Source: Pyropia yezoensis
Taxonomy: Eukaryota > Rhodophyta > Bangiophyceae > Bangiales > Bangiaceae
Direction of reading: 5' to 3'
NCBI GenBank assembly: GCA_009829735.1
Contig: CM020619.1
Span: 13,197,777 to 13,261,776, forward strand
DNA: 64,000 bases
Shown here: positions 30,408 through 40,739 of the stretch, piece after piece
Layout of the letters: each line of letters begins with the position of its first letter
Numbering within the stretch: the first letter of the stretch is position 1
Position numbers and translations under genes: made by a program
Notes under the pieces: generated by a model
Told to the model about the DNA's origin: nothing
What the model saw: the letters and a program-made list of their open reading frames with translations, nothing else
Database searches by the model: none

Positions 30408-31934
30408 GGCCGGCGGGAGACAGGGACGACGGGACGGGGGTTGGGGGGAGAGGGGAGGGGGGAGGGGGAAGGGGGGGGCGAAAGAAGGTCACCGCACCGG
30501 CCGAGGAAAGAGCTGTCGGCTGCCAAGGCTAGCCTCGTACCTGGACGGAGAGGCGGTGGAAAGGAGCGGGGATGACGAGGGGGAAGCGCCGTCGCCGCGC
30601 CACCACGCGCGCGGTGGGAGGGCGTGGAGGAAAAGCCGAGGCGCGGGCCGGAGGCGGGGCGCTCGCCGACCGTCCCTACCGCGGCACGATAGCGGTGGCG
30701 GCAGCGGTGGCGTGGAAGCGGAGCGGCGGGTGGTGGGCGTTGGAGGCAAGACGGCCATGATGGCCAAAGATGACGATCTTGGTGATTCTAGTGGCGGGGG
30801 GGGCCCTGGACGGGACAGGACCTGACTGGATCTCGAGTCCCATGTGTACAGAACACGGCAGCCATTCATTGGCCAGCCGCATCCCCCTGTGGTGCCGGGA
30901 CGCCATTGAAGCGAGTCTGGCGTCGGCCACCGCCTCACGTGGGGCCCTTTCCTCCACGCCAGCCATGAATTTTCAGACTGTTGAGCCAATAAGAGGACGC
31001 GAAGGAGGTGACTCCTTGTTCAAGCTTACTCCAAGTACAGTTCGGCCACAAGACTGTGGGCCTTTACTTGAGAGGACGAATTTCGTCTCTTCGGTCACCA
31101 TTCGACGCAGCTCCACGAACACCTGTGTCCTACTTAGATACTTCGCCTGTGTCCCTCTTCACTCTTGCCATTGCTCGCGACGTGCGGACACGCCCGAAGC
31201 CAGGGTTAGGACCTGAGCAGCGCCAGGAGCAAGAGACAAACGGTTCTCACGAGGAACTAGAGGGAGACGGGAATGGCGACGCGGGCTCCCGGCCAAGTCA
31301 CACCCTGCTGCAGACCGTGGGACAACATTTGCGAGTGCGGGAATGTCTAGCATGCAGCGACAGCACACCCACTCGACCGTACCCGCACAACCACTCAGCC
31401 GTGAGCCCACTAGTGCAGCCGCGGCAGATGGTGTCGTTGTTGACGCCCTGACATTACGCAGACTGACGGGCAGGAAGGCACTGACGGACCACACATACGA
31501 TGCGTATGAGCAGATCAAAGTGAACGCTCGCTACAATGGCACCATAGCGAGTGCCACCTGGGGAACCGTCAACAGAACGCGACGCTCAATCAGGGCGGGC
31601 TGAACAATGTGGTCGATGACGGCACCACAGAAAGTTGCACTGCGCTCGCGGCGCGCAGCTGTGGGTACCTATCTACGCAAGAGGCACCAAGGCAGTGTGA
31701 AAGAATGTTGGATTTCTTCAAAAAGATACAAAACAAGAGGGTAAACTACACTCCTATTCTCCCCTTCGCAAGGGTCGAATAGTACAAACGGTCCATCACG
31801 GGAGACCGACAGTCGCCACGCACCACCGCCAGGACCCCACACGCGAGGCGTAAGAGCGCGTGACTAGATCGCACCGCAAAAAACAAGTCCACCCACGATG
31901 CCATACACGACGCCGAAGCGAGCACAATTGGCTG
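30408..31934. other. intergenic; promoter side of PPR, 3' side of EF-1alpha
   Basis: No convincing gene. GC content falls from the PPR start toward the EF-1alpha end. A TGTACA motif lies at 30845. A short plus-strand frame at 31343-31603 has normal-looking composition (TLRRLTGRKALTDHTYDAYE) but no recognised domain or ATG context. It may be chance or a fragment. Confidence 0.4.
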
Positions 31935-33284
31935 CTATTTCTTGGCCGCCGACTTGGTCATCTTGCCCTCAACCTCCTTCTTCTCCACCGACTTGATGAC
32001 ACCAACAGCGACCGTCTGGCGCATGTCACGCACGGCAAAGCGGCCCAGCGGCGGGTACTGGGTGAAGGCCTCCACGCACATCGGCTTGGAGGCAACCATC
32101 TTCACCATAGCAGCGTCACCGGACTTGATCATCTTGGGCGTGTCCTCCAGCTTCTTGCCCGAGCGGCGGTCCATCTTCAGGATCAGCTCCGAGAACTTGC
32201 ACGCAATGTGCGCCGTGTGGCAATCCAGCACCGGCGCGTAGCCAGCGTGGATCTCACCAGGGTGGTTCAGGATGATGACCTGGGCGTTGAACGAAGCGCA
32301 CCCCTTCGGCGGGTCGTTCTTCGAGTCACCGCACACGTAGCCGCGCTTCAGGTCCTTGACCGACACGTTCTTGACGTTGAAGCCAACGTTGTCGCCGGGG
32401 CCGGCCTGGGGCAGCGCCTCGTGGTGCATCTCGACCGACTTCACCTCAGTCGACAGGCCCGAGGGCGCAAACGTCACGACCATGCCGGGCTTGATGAGCC
32501 CAGTCTCCACACGGCCCACCGGCACTGTGCCAATGCCGCCGATCTTGTAGACGTCCTGGAGGGGCAGGCGCAGCGGCTTGTCAACCGGGCGCTTCGGCGG
32601 GTCGCAGTTGTCCAGAGCCTCCAGCAGGCACGGGCCCTTGTACCACTTGCCGAGGGCGTGCGTCTTATCGGTCCTCTCGAACAGGTTCTCACCCGTCCAG
32701 CCCGACGTCGGCACCTTGGGCACCTTGGCGGGGTTGTACCCGACCTTCTTCAGGTACAGGTCCATCTCCTTGGACACCTCCTCGTAGCGGTCCTGCGACC
32801 AGTTGACGTTCTTGTCGTCCATCTTGTTGCAAGCCACAATCATCTGCTTGACGCCCAGGGTGTAGGCCAGCAGCGCGTGCTCGCGGGTCTGCCCGTTCTG
32901 GGAGATACCCGCCTCAAACTCGCCCGGCGGCGAAGCAATGACCAGGATGGCCAGATCCGCCTGCGACGTGCCCGTGATCATGTTCTTGATGAAGTCACGG
33001 TGACCCGGGGCGTCAATGATAGTGAAGCTGTACTTCTCCGTCTCGAACTTCCACAGAGCAATGTCAATGGTGATACCGCGCTCGCGCTCGGCCTTCAGTT
33101 TGTCCAGCACCCACGCGTACTTGAACGAGCCCTTGCCCATCTCAGCAGCCTCCTTCTCGAACTTCTCAATCGCGCGCTTCTCGATACCCCCGCACTTGTA
33201 GATCAGATGGCCGGTGGTCGTCGACTTGCCAGAGTCGACGTGGCCAATGACCACAATGGACACATGCTGCTTCTCCTTCCCCAT
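31935..33284 (-). CDS. tef1: translation elongation factor 1-alpha
   Basis: 449 residues, complete, no intron. This GTPase delivers aminoacyl-tRNA to the cytosolic ribosome. G1 GHVDSGKST lies at about residues 14-22, the effector region [15 protein letters not shown] at about 68-82, G3 DAPGHRD at about 91-97, G4 NKMD at about 153-156, and a G5-like [10 protein letters not shown]. Domain 2 and 3 landmarks [34 protein letters not shown] and [18 protein letters not shown] are intact. It ends with a Lys-rich tail. Start ATG 33284 is the universal MGKEK. Base composition is less extreme than in the neighbours, with many codons ending in C, as expected for a highly expressed gene. This is the best marker in the window for placing the organism. 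Confidence 0.98.
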   Translation of the reverse strand: MGKEKQHVSIVVIGHVDSGKSTTTGHLIYKCGGIEKRAIEKFEKEAAEMGKGSFKYAWVLDKLKAERERGITIDIALWKFETEKYSFTIIDAPGHRDFIKNMITGTSQADLAILVIASPPGEFEAGISQNGQTREHALLAYTLGVKQMIVACNKMDDKNVNWSQDRYEEVSKEMDLYLKKVGYNPAKVPKVPTSGWTGENLFERTDKTHALGKWYKGPCLLEALDNCDPPKRPVDKPLRLPLQDVYKIGGIGTVPVGRVETGLIKPGMVVTFAPSGLSTEVKSVEMHHEALPQAGPGDNVGFNVKNVSVKDLKRGYVCGDSKNDPPKGCASFNAQVIILNHPGEIHAGYAPVLDCHTAHIACKFSELILKMDRRSGKKLEDTPKMIKSGDAAMVKMVASKPMCVEAFTQYPPLGRFAVRDMRQTVAVGVIKSVEKKEVEGKMTKSAAKK

Positions 33285-34472
33285 GATGAGAGACTAGGTG
33301 GGCTGCTGCGATCCGGATATGGACGGACGACAGCACACACGACAGTAACAGCATGAATGGGAAGCCAAGCGCACAGCCAAACGAGACAGGAGATACTCAA
33401 GCAAAACAGAAACGTCAGCAACGATCCAGCACATCGTGTATCGACCGCGGACGCACGCGGGGGCACGCTACGCCAGGATCAGACCCATGAGACATCGAGG
33501 ATGCCATCGGGATCAACCAGCCGCACGTACTGCCCGAAGCATCTCTTCGAAGCGACGCCCGTCGTGGATGGACAGACACGTGCGTACAAAGACAACGACA
33601 AGCCCACCAGCACCCTCAGCTAGCGTACCTCTCACTCCGCGCGGGACGGGACTGGGCAACAACCGGTAGGTCGAGCGGGATGGTGGCGATAGCGGGATGC
33701 GTGTGCAGGTACCGGACGCGGGCGGGGTGGCAGCACGGACGCCGTCGACGCCCCTATGACTGGCACTGTTCTGCACAGTAGCCCCCCAAGCGTTCGTCAG
33801 AAAGATCCAGGCAGGGGGGAAATCGTGCAGGAAAAAGAGCACCGCCGGCGGCGACCGCCGGCGGCCGCCGTCAGCCGCAGGACGCGATGAAAAGGGCCCT
33901 CGTTGGCTGGCGATCGCTGTCGGCCGATCATACGTGGCAACAGACGGTGTTTGCCAGCCATCCGTTGGGACATGTGTCATGCATGCTACGGATACTTGGA
34001 CGTGTGACAACACTCCAAAATGGCAGCGGCAAAGGTGGGTGAGATAGCCTTCAAAAGTACCTGTTGGCCGTAATGACAGCAAAGCCCACGAGGCAAGCCG
34101 ACACGTGGCTGAAGACTTCTCAAAGACGTCATTCATAGTCTTCTTTCCGTGTGACCCTGGTTACACTTGGAATGTCAATAGGGATGCAGTCAATCCCCGA
34201 CCTGAACCCCGTATGTGTGCGTTCGTACGTGGGATTCAACAGCGACGAGCGGGGCGACGGAGGCCGCCAAGCGGGGCGCCAGCGCACAGCACTAGAGAGG
34301 TGTTAGGGGCACTGGCCGGCAGTTTTTTCACGCGAGAGGCGACGGCGTACGGAACCGAAAGGGCTCCGCGGCCAACGAGTGCATCGGGTGACGACCGCGT
34401 CAGCGGCGGCAGGCAGGACCCCAGGAGGATGAGGGGACTTGCACGGGTGCGCGGGCCCTTGCGTCGACGGGC
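33285..34472. other. intergenic; 5' flank of EF-1alpha and 3' flank of the NSUN6-like gene
   Basis: About 1.2 kb without a supported gene. It must hold the EF-1alpha promoter on the minus strand. A GCCGGCGGCG short palindrome-like cluster lies at about 33843-33868. I could not pick out a clear TATA box. Confidence 0.45.
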
Positions 34473-36302
34473 TCAAGCCAACTTTGGATGAGGTCCACGC
34501 GTCCCTCCCCCCTCGAGCGCTGCGGCGTCCGCTGCGTCGGGCGGGCACGACCACGGCCCAACCTTGCGGAAGCGGGCCGCAAAAAAGCCTGGCGTGTCCC
34601 CCGCCCCACCCCACGCCCAGCATAGGTCTGCCTCGGCGGGGGTGAGGCGGCGGCGGGGCCGCGGGCGCCCGGCGTCTGCCCCCCGCCCGCCGCACCCCCC
34701 CCTGTCTGTCAATCCCGCGGCGGCCCAGGTGGCCTCGGTGAGAGGGCGCCCCCCCGACGCGCCTTCCCCCCGGCCCCTCTGCAGCGGGGGTGCCTCGAGG
34801 GAGAGGGGAAACGACGCGAGCGCCCACGCGACCACCTCCTCATTCTCCAGGGGATCCACCGTGCAGGTCGAGTAGACGAGCACCCCCCCCACCCGGAGGG
34901 CCGCCACGGCGGGGCCAAAAAACCGCCGCTGGTGCGCCGCCGCGCCCGCCAGCGCCGCGGCGGCCGTGGCAGGCGCCCCCGCCAGCGGCCGCAGCCGCGG
35001 CCGGAGGCCCAGGCCCGAGCACGGCGGGTCCACCAGCGCCCCGTCGGCAGACCCATCGGGCAGGGGCACCCCCAGGCGGGTGGTGGCGTCGCCCGCCACG
35101 GCAACCAGCTGGGGCGGGTACAGGCCGAGGCGGGCGGCCGCGGCAGTGACGGCAGCGGCCTTGGCGGCCGACCGGTCGACGGCGACAACCCGGCCCGTGG
35201 GGCCCACAAGCGCGGCCACGTGGGTGGCCTTGCCGCCGGGAGAGGCGGTCACGTCCACAACCGTGTCGCCAGGGGAGGGGCCCAGCAGGTGCGCGACGGT
35301 AGCAGAAGGGAGGTTTTGGAGGAAGAGCTGCCGTGGCAGCACTCCGTGGAGGGAGGGGGGGGGGAGGGCCCAGTCGATGGTGCCTCCGCAGCCATCGTCG
35401 GTGTCTGCCGACCAGGGGGGGGGGGGGCCTGCTACCACCGCACGAACCGAGACGCCGAGGCCGCCCTGCGGCCGGCGGGGGCCAAACAGGTCCCGCCGCG
35501 ACAGGGCGGCCACCCCCCAGCCAACCACTAGCAGCCGTGGTGGCGGTGGTGGTGGTGACGGCGGCGGCTCGACCGCGCCAACCCGACGCGGCCGTCGCTT
35601 TCCCGCCCCCGCCCGCACCCGCGTGGCCGCCGCGGACCGTGCGCCGGCGCACAGGGCGGCGTCGGCGTCCACGACGAGCGTTACGGGCTTGCCCGCACGC
35701 ACCGCCGGGTGGGCGCCCACAATGCCCGCCACGTACACGTGGGCACCCCGGAGGATCGCCTCGCCGGTGCGACCGTCTAGAAAGACGGGGGGCGGCGCCG
35801 GGGGGGTTGTGGTGCCGCCGCCGCCGCCGCCGCCGCCGCCGACCCCCGGAGGGCCCCACCCGTCGTCGCTCCCGCCGCGGCCGCCGCCAGCCCCGGCGGT
35901 GGGGGCCGCCAGCGGCAGCGGTGGGGGTGGTGGAGGTGGTGGTGGTGGTGGGGGCACCAGCCTCAGCACCTCGGGCATGGACGGGTGCGTCGGCACCAGC
36001 CGGTACGCCGCGGGCGCCAGGTGCTCCAGCACCGCCGCTGCCGCCGCGGAAATGCCGTCGGGGGTGGGCGGGTGGAGCCGCACGGTGGTCGGGGGGGGGG
36101 TGGGGAGGGCGGAGAGGAGAGAGGCAACGGCGGGGGCGCCCAGGTGGGCGGTGAGGAGCGCCGCGACGGGGGCGGGGAGAACAACACTGGCCGGGGGGGG
36201 GGGCGGGGGTGACTGTGGAGCGGAGAGCAGGGGGCTCTTGGTCGCAGCAGGCTCTTCTCCCTTGGCCACGGCCATTGGCCGAGCGGAAGCGGCGGCGTCC
36301 AT
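34473..36302 (-). CDS. NSUN6-like tRNA/RNA cytosine-5 methyltransferase (NOL1/NOP2/Sun family)
   Basis: 609 residues, one exon, ATG 36302 (MDAAASARPMAVAKGEEP). A PUA-like domain lies at about residues 165-215 (RGAHVYVAGIVGAHPAVRAG, then KPVTLVVDAD). The catalytic Rossmann domain follows: QNLPSATVAHLLGPSPGDTV, SAM motif I DVTASPGGKATHVAALVG, motif II VVAVDRS, motif IV DPPCSGLGLRPRL and motif VI STCTVDPLENEEVV. Both family cysteines, one in motif IV and one in motif VI, are present, so it should be active. PUA plus MTase with QNLPS/SGLG.RP wording is the NSUN6 pattern; NSUN6 methylates C72 in certain tRNA acceptor stems and some mRNAs. The Pro/Gly insertion at about 115-160 is coded by a repetitive tract. 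A second insertion follows the PUA domain. Confidence 0.88.
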   Translation of the reverse strand: MDAAASARPMAVAKGEEPAATKSPLLSAPQSPPPPPPASVVLPAPVAALLTAHLGAPAVASLLSALPTPPPTTVRLHPPTPDGISAAAAAVLEHLAPAAYRLVPTHPSMPEVLRLVPPPPPPPPPPPPLPLAAPTAGAGGGRGGSDDGWGPPGVGGGGGGGGGTTTPPAPPPVFLDGRTGEAILRGAHVYVAGIVGAHPAVRAGKPVTLVVDADAALCAGARSAAATRVRAGAGKRRPRRVGAVEPPPSPPPPPPRLLVVGWGVAALSRRDLFGPRRPQGGLGVSVRAVVAGPPPPWSADTDDGCGGTIDWALPPPSLHGVLPRQLFLQNLPSATVAHLLGPSPGDTVVDVTASPGGKATHVAALVGPTGRVVAVDRSAAKAAAVTAAAARLGLYPPQLVAVAGDATTRLGVPLPDGSADGALVDPPCSGLGLRPRLRPLAGAPATAAAALAGAAAHQRRFFGPAVAALRVGGVLVYSTCTVDPLENEEVVAWALASFPLSLEAPPLQRGRGEGASGGRPLTEATWAAAGLTDRGGCGGRGADAGRPRPRRRLTPAEADLCWAWGGAGDTPGFFAARFRKVGPWSCPPDAADAAALEGGGTRGPHPKLA

Positions 36303-37325
36303 GTTAGTCTTTGGATGGGGACGAGCAGCACAGCCTGGTCAGTTGAGAGGGGGAGAGCGATGGGGGAGGCAAAGGTGGCGCCATCGCGATGAAGACCAGA
36401 CGCACGAATTGCCGTGGCGACGAAGGCCGCGGCGCGGCACAACAACGTCGGAGTCGGAATGTCGACAAAACGTAATCATTACAAGTCGTCTGTAAATTCT
36501 ACTGTTGCAAATCCATTTACAATCGGAGTGTACAATTAATTCCTCAGCTCATGCACTGGGCTTCTCCTCCCGTGCACTGGGACCACTCACACGAGGGGAA
36601 GCCCCACCGCTGTGTGGCAATTGGCTGCCACCCCGCCCCCTCCCCTCGGCAGAGCCGCTGACAAAGCAGGGGGGCGGCGGGGCGGCCGCCATCGACGTGG
36701 GACACCCCCCCCCCTCCCACGAGCGCCACTGTCCTCTCCCGCCCTCTCGCGGTCGTCCGCCGCGGGGCGGTGCGGCCGTGCCGCCCCCACGTCCTCGACG
36801 ACGACGGCCGGGCGGGGCGCCAGCGGGGACGCACCTGTAAGGCCGACGCTGCCGACGCTGCCGCCGCCACCGTCGCTGCCGCTGCCCGGCCACCGTGGCT
36901 GCTGCCGCCGCCGCCGTCGCCGCCGCCGTCGCCGCCACCGCTGCCGCCCCTGCCGCCGTCACTGCCACTGCCGCCGTCACTGCCGAGACGGCCGCTGCCC
37001 TCGACGGCCGCCTCCACCTCCGCCGTCGCCTTTGCTGCTGTCGCCGCCGTCGCCTCTGCGGTGGCTCCCTGCTCTCACGGCGCTCCCCGCCTTGAGAGCA
37101 CCTCCCCTCCGTAGCGCCACACTCGTCTACCCCTCTCCTCTCCTCTTCTTCCAGCCCCTCTTTCCCCCCCTCACCCCTCTGCCCTTGTTCACCCTTCCCC
37201 CTCCTGCGCCCAGTCTGGGCTGTGACGCTGCGCCGGCGGCCTCCCACCTCGTCTGGGCTGACACCTTGCGCCGCCCCCCCGCCTCTTCTTGGGCACCTTC
37301 TCTCCCCCCGCGGGCGCCGACCACC
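36303..37325. other. divergent intergenic region
   Basis: It lies between the starts of the NSUN6-like gene and the membrane-protein gene. A TGTACA motif lies at 36529 in an AT-richer patch (36460-36545). From 36600 the sequence is C-rich with CCG triplet tracts and probably includes the leader of the right-hand gene. The frame of the downstream gene is open through this part, but its composition there is repeat-like. Confidence 0.45.
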
Positions 37326-37425
37326 ATGCGCGCGCTGGTGCCACCACCGCCGCTCCACCGCCGCGAGGCGGTGTCACCCCCCCCTCCCGTGTCGCCTGTA
37401 CCGCCGCGGTGGCGTCGACGGATGC

Positions 37426-37457
<32 letters not shown>

Positions 37458-38758
37458 TCGCCCCGCCCACCCCGCCGCCTACTCCTGCCTGCCCTGGCGG
37501 CAGCCGCCGTGACGGCAGCAGTGGTGGTGGTGAGCGCCGCAGCGGCTGCAGGGGCGGCCGTAGCAGTGGGCGCGACGCCGGGCGTAGTGACTGCCGTTAC
37601 TGCCGGCGCCCCTCCCCCCGCCGTCGACCCCCCTCGCGGCCTGGCGCCTGTCTTGCTTGCTCTCCCCCCCCCACTCGCCCCTCATCCCCCCCGTGCGCCC
37701 GCGCTCCCCCCCCCTCTGAGCCGCACCGCGTCGGACGTGGAGCCGGCGGTCACGTCGGCGGCGGCCGCCGCGCTGGCCCGCGGCCGCGCCGCCCTCCGGC
37801 ACTACCACCGGGCGCTACTGTGGGTGGCCATCCCCGCGGGCCTGGCGCTGGCCTTTGCGGGCGTCCTCCTGCTGCGGCCGGCCCTGTTCATAGCGGCGGC
37901 CGCCCTCGGGGGCACCCTCTGTCACGTGGCGGCCGCGGCGGCGGTGGCCACCCCGGCGGGTGCCCCCGACGGCACCGCAGGCGGGGCGGCCTCGTCGCCC
38001 ACCGCCGCGGCGGTGGCGATTGGCGCGTCCTTGCTGGGCGGCGCCGCCGCGGGGACGGTGGCGCTCAAGGCGGTGACGGCGGGGGTGGTGGTGCTCGGGG
38101 CCGCCGTCGGGGGCCTCGCCGGCGTTGGCGCAGCGTCGGCGGGCGCCGCCGCCGCCCTCTCCTCTGCCGTTGGCCTGGGCGGCCGCGAGGCCCTGTGGGT
38201 GTGCGCGGGCGTGGGCGGCCTCGCCGGCGCCGCCGCGGCGGCGGCGCTGCAGGAGCGCATGCTCGTCACGCTCACCGCGTTTGGCGGTGCGGGTGCCGCC
38301 GTCGGCGCCGCCGTGGCCCTGGTGGGGGGCATTCCCCCGGGGGGGCTCGGCGCAGTCGAGGCCGCCGCCGTCAGCGGCTGGCCCGGCTGGGCGGCGCTGG
38401 GCGCGACCGCCGTGCTGGGCGCCGCGGGGATGGTCGTGCAGGGGCGGCTGCTCGACGGCAAGGGCGGCTGGGCGGGGGTGGGGGGGGTGGGCGCCGCCGT
38501 TGCCGCGCGGGGGGAGGACAGCCGCCGGGGGGTGGCGGGGGGGGGGGCGGTACCGCTGGGGGCGGGGGGGGGGGCGGGGGCGCCCTAGCCCCCGCACAAA
38601 CGGTGGTGGTCGTGCAGCCGGCGGCGGCGCCCGCGTCCGCGCCCGCATCGTCGGCGGCGGCGGCCGACGGCTCGACGGTGCGGGTGGCGCTGATGGGGGG
38701 CGCCCGGGGGGGGGGGGAGGACGACGACGCCAGCGTCTTTGACCGGGAGGGGTGGTGA
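37326..38758 (+). CDS. TMEM198/DUF4203-like multi-pass membrane protein
   Basis: The start is ATG 37326 (MRALVPPPPLHRREAV); ATG 37422 is an alternative. A hydrophobic segment (LPALAAAAVTAAVVVV) is followed by a Pro-rich loop. About six further Gly/Ala/Val-rich membrane helices begin with LLWVAIPAGLALAFAGVLLL. Near the end is LQERMLVTLTAFGGAGAAVG, matching the Q-(K/E)-x-x-x-x-x-x-T-A-(L/F)-G-G/A pattern before the last helix in TMEM198-type DUF4203 proteins. Vertebrate TMEM198 acts in Wnt signalling, but no function is known for algal homologues. The frame in use at the start stops at 38588 just after a G11 run (38563-38573 region). The adjacent frame continues with sensible sequence (PAQTVVVVQPAAAPASAP, then EDDDASVFDREGW) to 38758, so the true C-terminus probably lies there. 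Confidence 0.6.
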
Positions 38759-39965
38759 GGTGCCGCGACGCGTCGGCGGCGCCGCCGCTGCCGGATTGGC
38801 CGCGCCGCAGTGACCGCGACATGGACGGCAGCGGCCGTGGCAGGCAGCAGCGGCAGGCGGAGGGGGTGGCCACGGCGGTGGTCTTGGTACACCCGCCCGG
38901 TCCCGCCGTCGTACCAGGCAGCCGTCGTCTCGGGGGCGGCAGATTTGCAACCAAGAAGCGCAGGGAGACGGCGCAGGGAGACGGCGCCTGCGTGCGGGTA
39001 GAGGCATGCGGTGACGCACGGCTCGTTCATGGGCTCAGGGCGAGGTCGTTAAGAAAACGTGATGTCGTACACGTGGCTCATAGGCATACGTACCTGGGCC
39101 GGTCGCACAGACTGCGGTCGAGCCTTGCTCGGGGTGGACGAAGGACGTTTGGCTATGGCCGTCCCTGTCCAGTGCGCTCGGCGCCTATCTGATGCCACTC
39201 GCATGGTCGTCCGCCTGACCAGCTTCGTGCCCTATTCTGGGAGCAGCAGGGCAGAGGCGACGTGTTTGTGTGGCCCCCTGCCTGCGGCCGCGAAATGCGG
39301 TGCCGCTCTTGGACACTTCTTGTCCTTGACCAACCATCAATGCTCTTTGGGTCTTTTATGGTGCCTATGCCTACAACCTTCCCGCTTCCGCCAGTCCAGC
39401 CGGCGTCTACGTACATACACATGACGGGAAAAGCGGACTGAATAAGTATGTATGCTCGGCCAGGGAGAGGGGCTTGAAGGAGGTAGGGGGGGAGGGGAGG
39501 GGGGAGATGCCCGCTCGTAGCACCTCAACCAACATGAGCACCGCCGTGGATGGGCGCAGAGGCTGTCGACGGGCGCCTCGGGGGGGGGGCGACGACCCAC
39601 AACACCGCCGACGCGGCGGCCGCCGCGTCCGACGGGGCGCCGTACGTACCCGTTGGCCGAGGTGGATTGCCGGGAGGCAGACCGCAAGCCCACCGCCGCA
39701 ATGGAGGCGCGCCCGTCGTGCGCGGTGGGCGCGGGTGTGGGAACGGAGCGGTAGGGGGCGGGGGGCGCAACACCGCCCGCGCAACGGCGGCGGCCTGCTA
39801 CACGGCCGAGTGGCCACCGGCCCTGCTGCCAATGAGGTTGGGGCAACCTGAGGTGGGGCGGAGGCGGGGGCGAGGGCGGCCGCGGGGGCGGGGGGGGGGG
39901 GGAAACGCCGTTACAACCGGGCGACCTCGGGGTTGAGAGGGGGGGGGGGGCGCGACGGCGGGGGG

Positions 39966-40001
<36 letters not shown>

Positions 40002-40739
40002 CGGGGGGTGCCGGCCAACGCCAAACGGCGACACGCAGGCGGCACCGCGCTCGACGCGAGGCAAATAGCACCGCCGCACCCACCGCGAGCCCCGACGGCC
40101 CCACGTCAACAGCACGCCGACTGCGCCTTGGCGCGCCGGCGGGCCAAGAGGGCCGCGCGAGCGTGCGAGCTGGAAACGCCGTTCACTTGTGTAGGTACTC
40201 CAGGAGATCCGCTACAGCAGCAGCGTAGCGCGTGGCCCTCCGCCGGTAGCGGGCCCCCATCCGCCACGGGTCTGCTCAAGGCACTTGAACGAATACGGGA
40301 AGTACAAGGGTGGTGGCCAAAACTGCGGCCGCCGGCGCGCGGTGGCGCGTGAGAGGGCATAGGGAGGAGCACAGTGTGTACCTACATTCGTGCGCAGGCG
40401 CCATCATGGTACTACCTAGGATAGGTGAAGGGCAACCGAGGAGGGGCGTAGGGAAGGGGTGCGCACGACGGCCCAATGGCCATGGCTCCACAAGCAGAGG
40501 AGCCGTTTAGGCGGCACCAGTGGGGGCTGTGGTGTATGGTCCTACATAGGCGATACATCGGTAGCCATACCAAAATCTCTATGTCAAGAGTCACGCGTCC
40601 CACAGCCGCCCGTCTGGACCGCTGTCCGGCGCGTGGCGCAGCACCCACAGCCGCGCCCCCCACACGCAAGCGCACCCCAAGCAACGGCCTTCCCCCTCCT
40701 CCCCATCCCCCCCGTGTCGCCCGCACCCCCCCCCCCCCC
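38759..40739. other. gene-free stretch with long G run
   Basis: About 2 kb, 3' flank of the membrane-protein gene and of the converging peptidase gene. A 30-base G run lies at 39967-39996, with more short G tracts around it. A minus-strand frame of 255 codons (39337-40104) is open, but it is Pro/Arg-rich, lacks domains and overlaps the G run, so I do not call it. Confidence 0.5.

Noticed and set aside
31860-33356. 498-codon plus-strand open frame
   Set aside because: It lies fully antisense to the complete EF-1alpha gene and is open only because of the codon bias of that gene.
39337-40104. 255-codon minus-strand frame
   Set aside because: It overlaps a 30-base G run, has no domain and is Pro/Arg-rich like other chance frames here.
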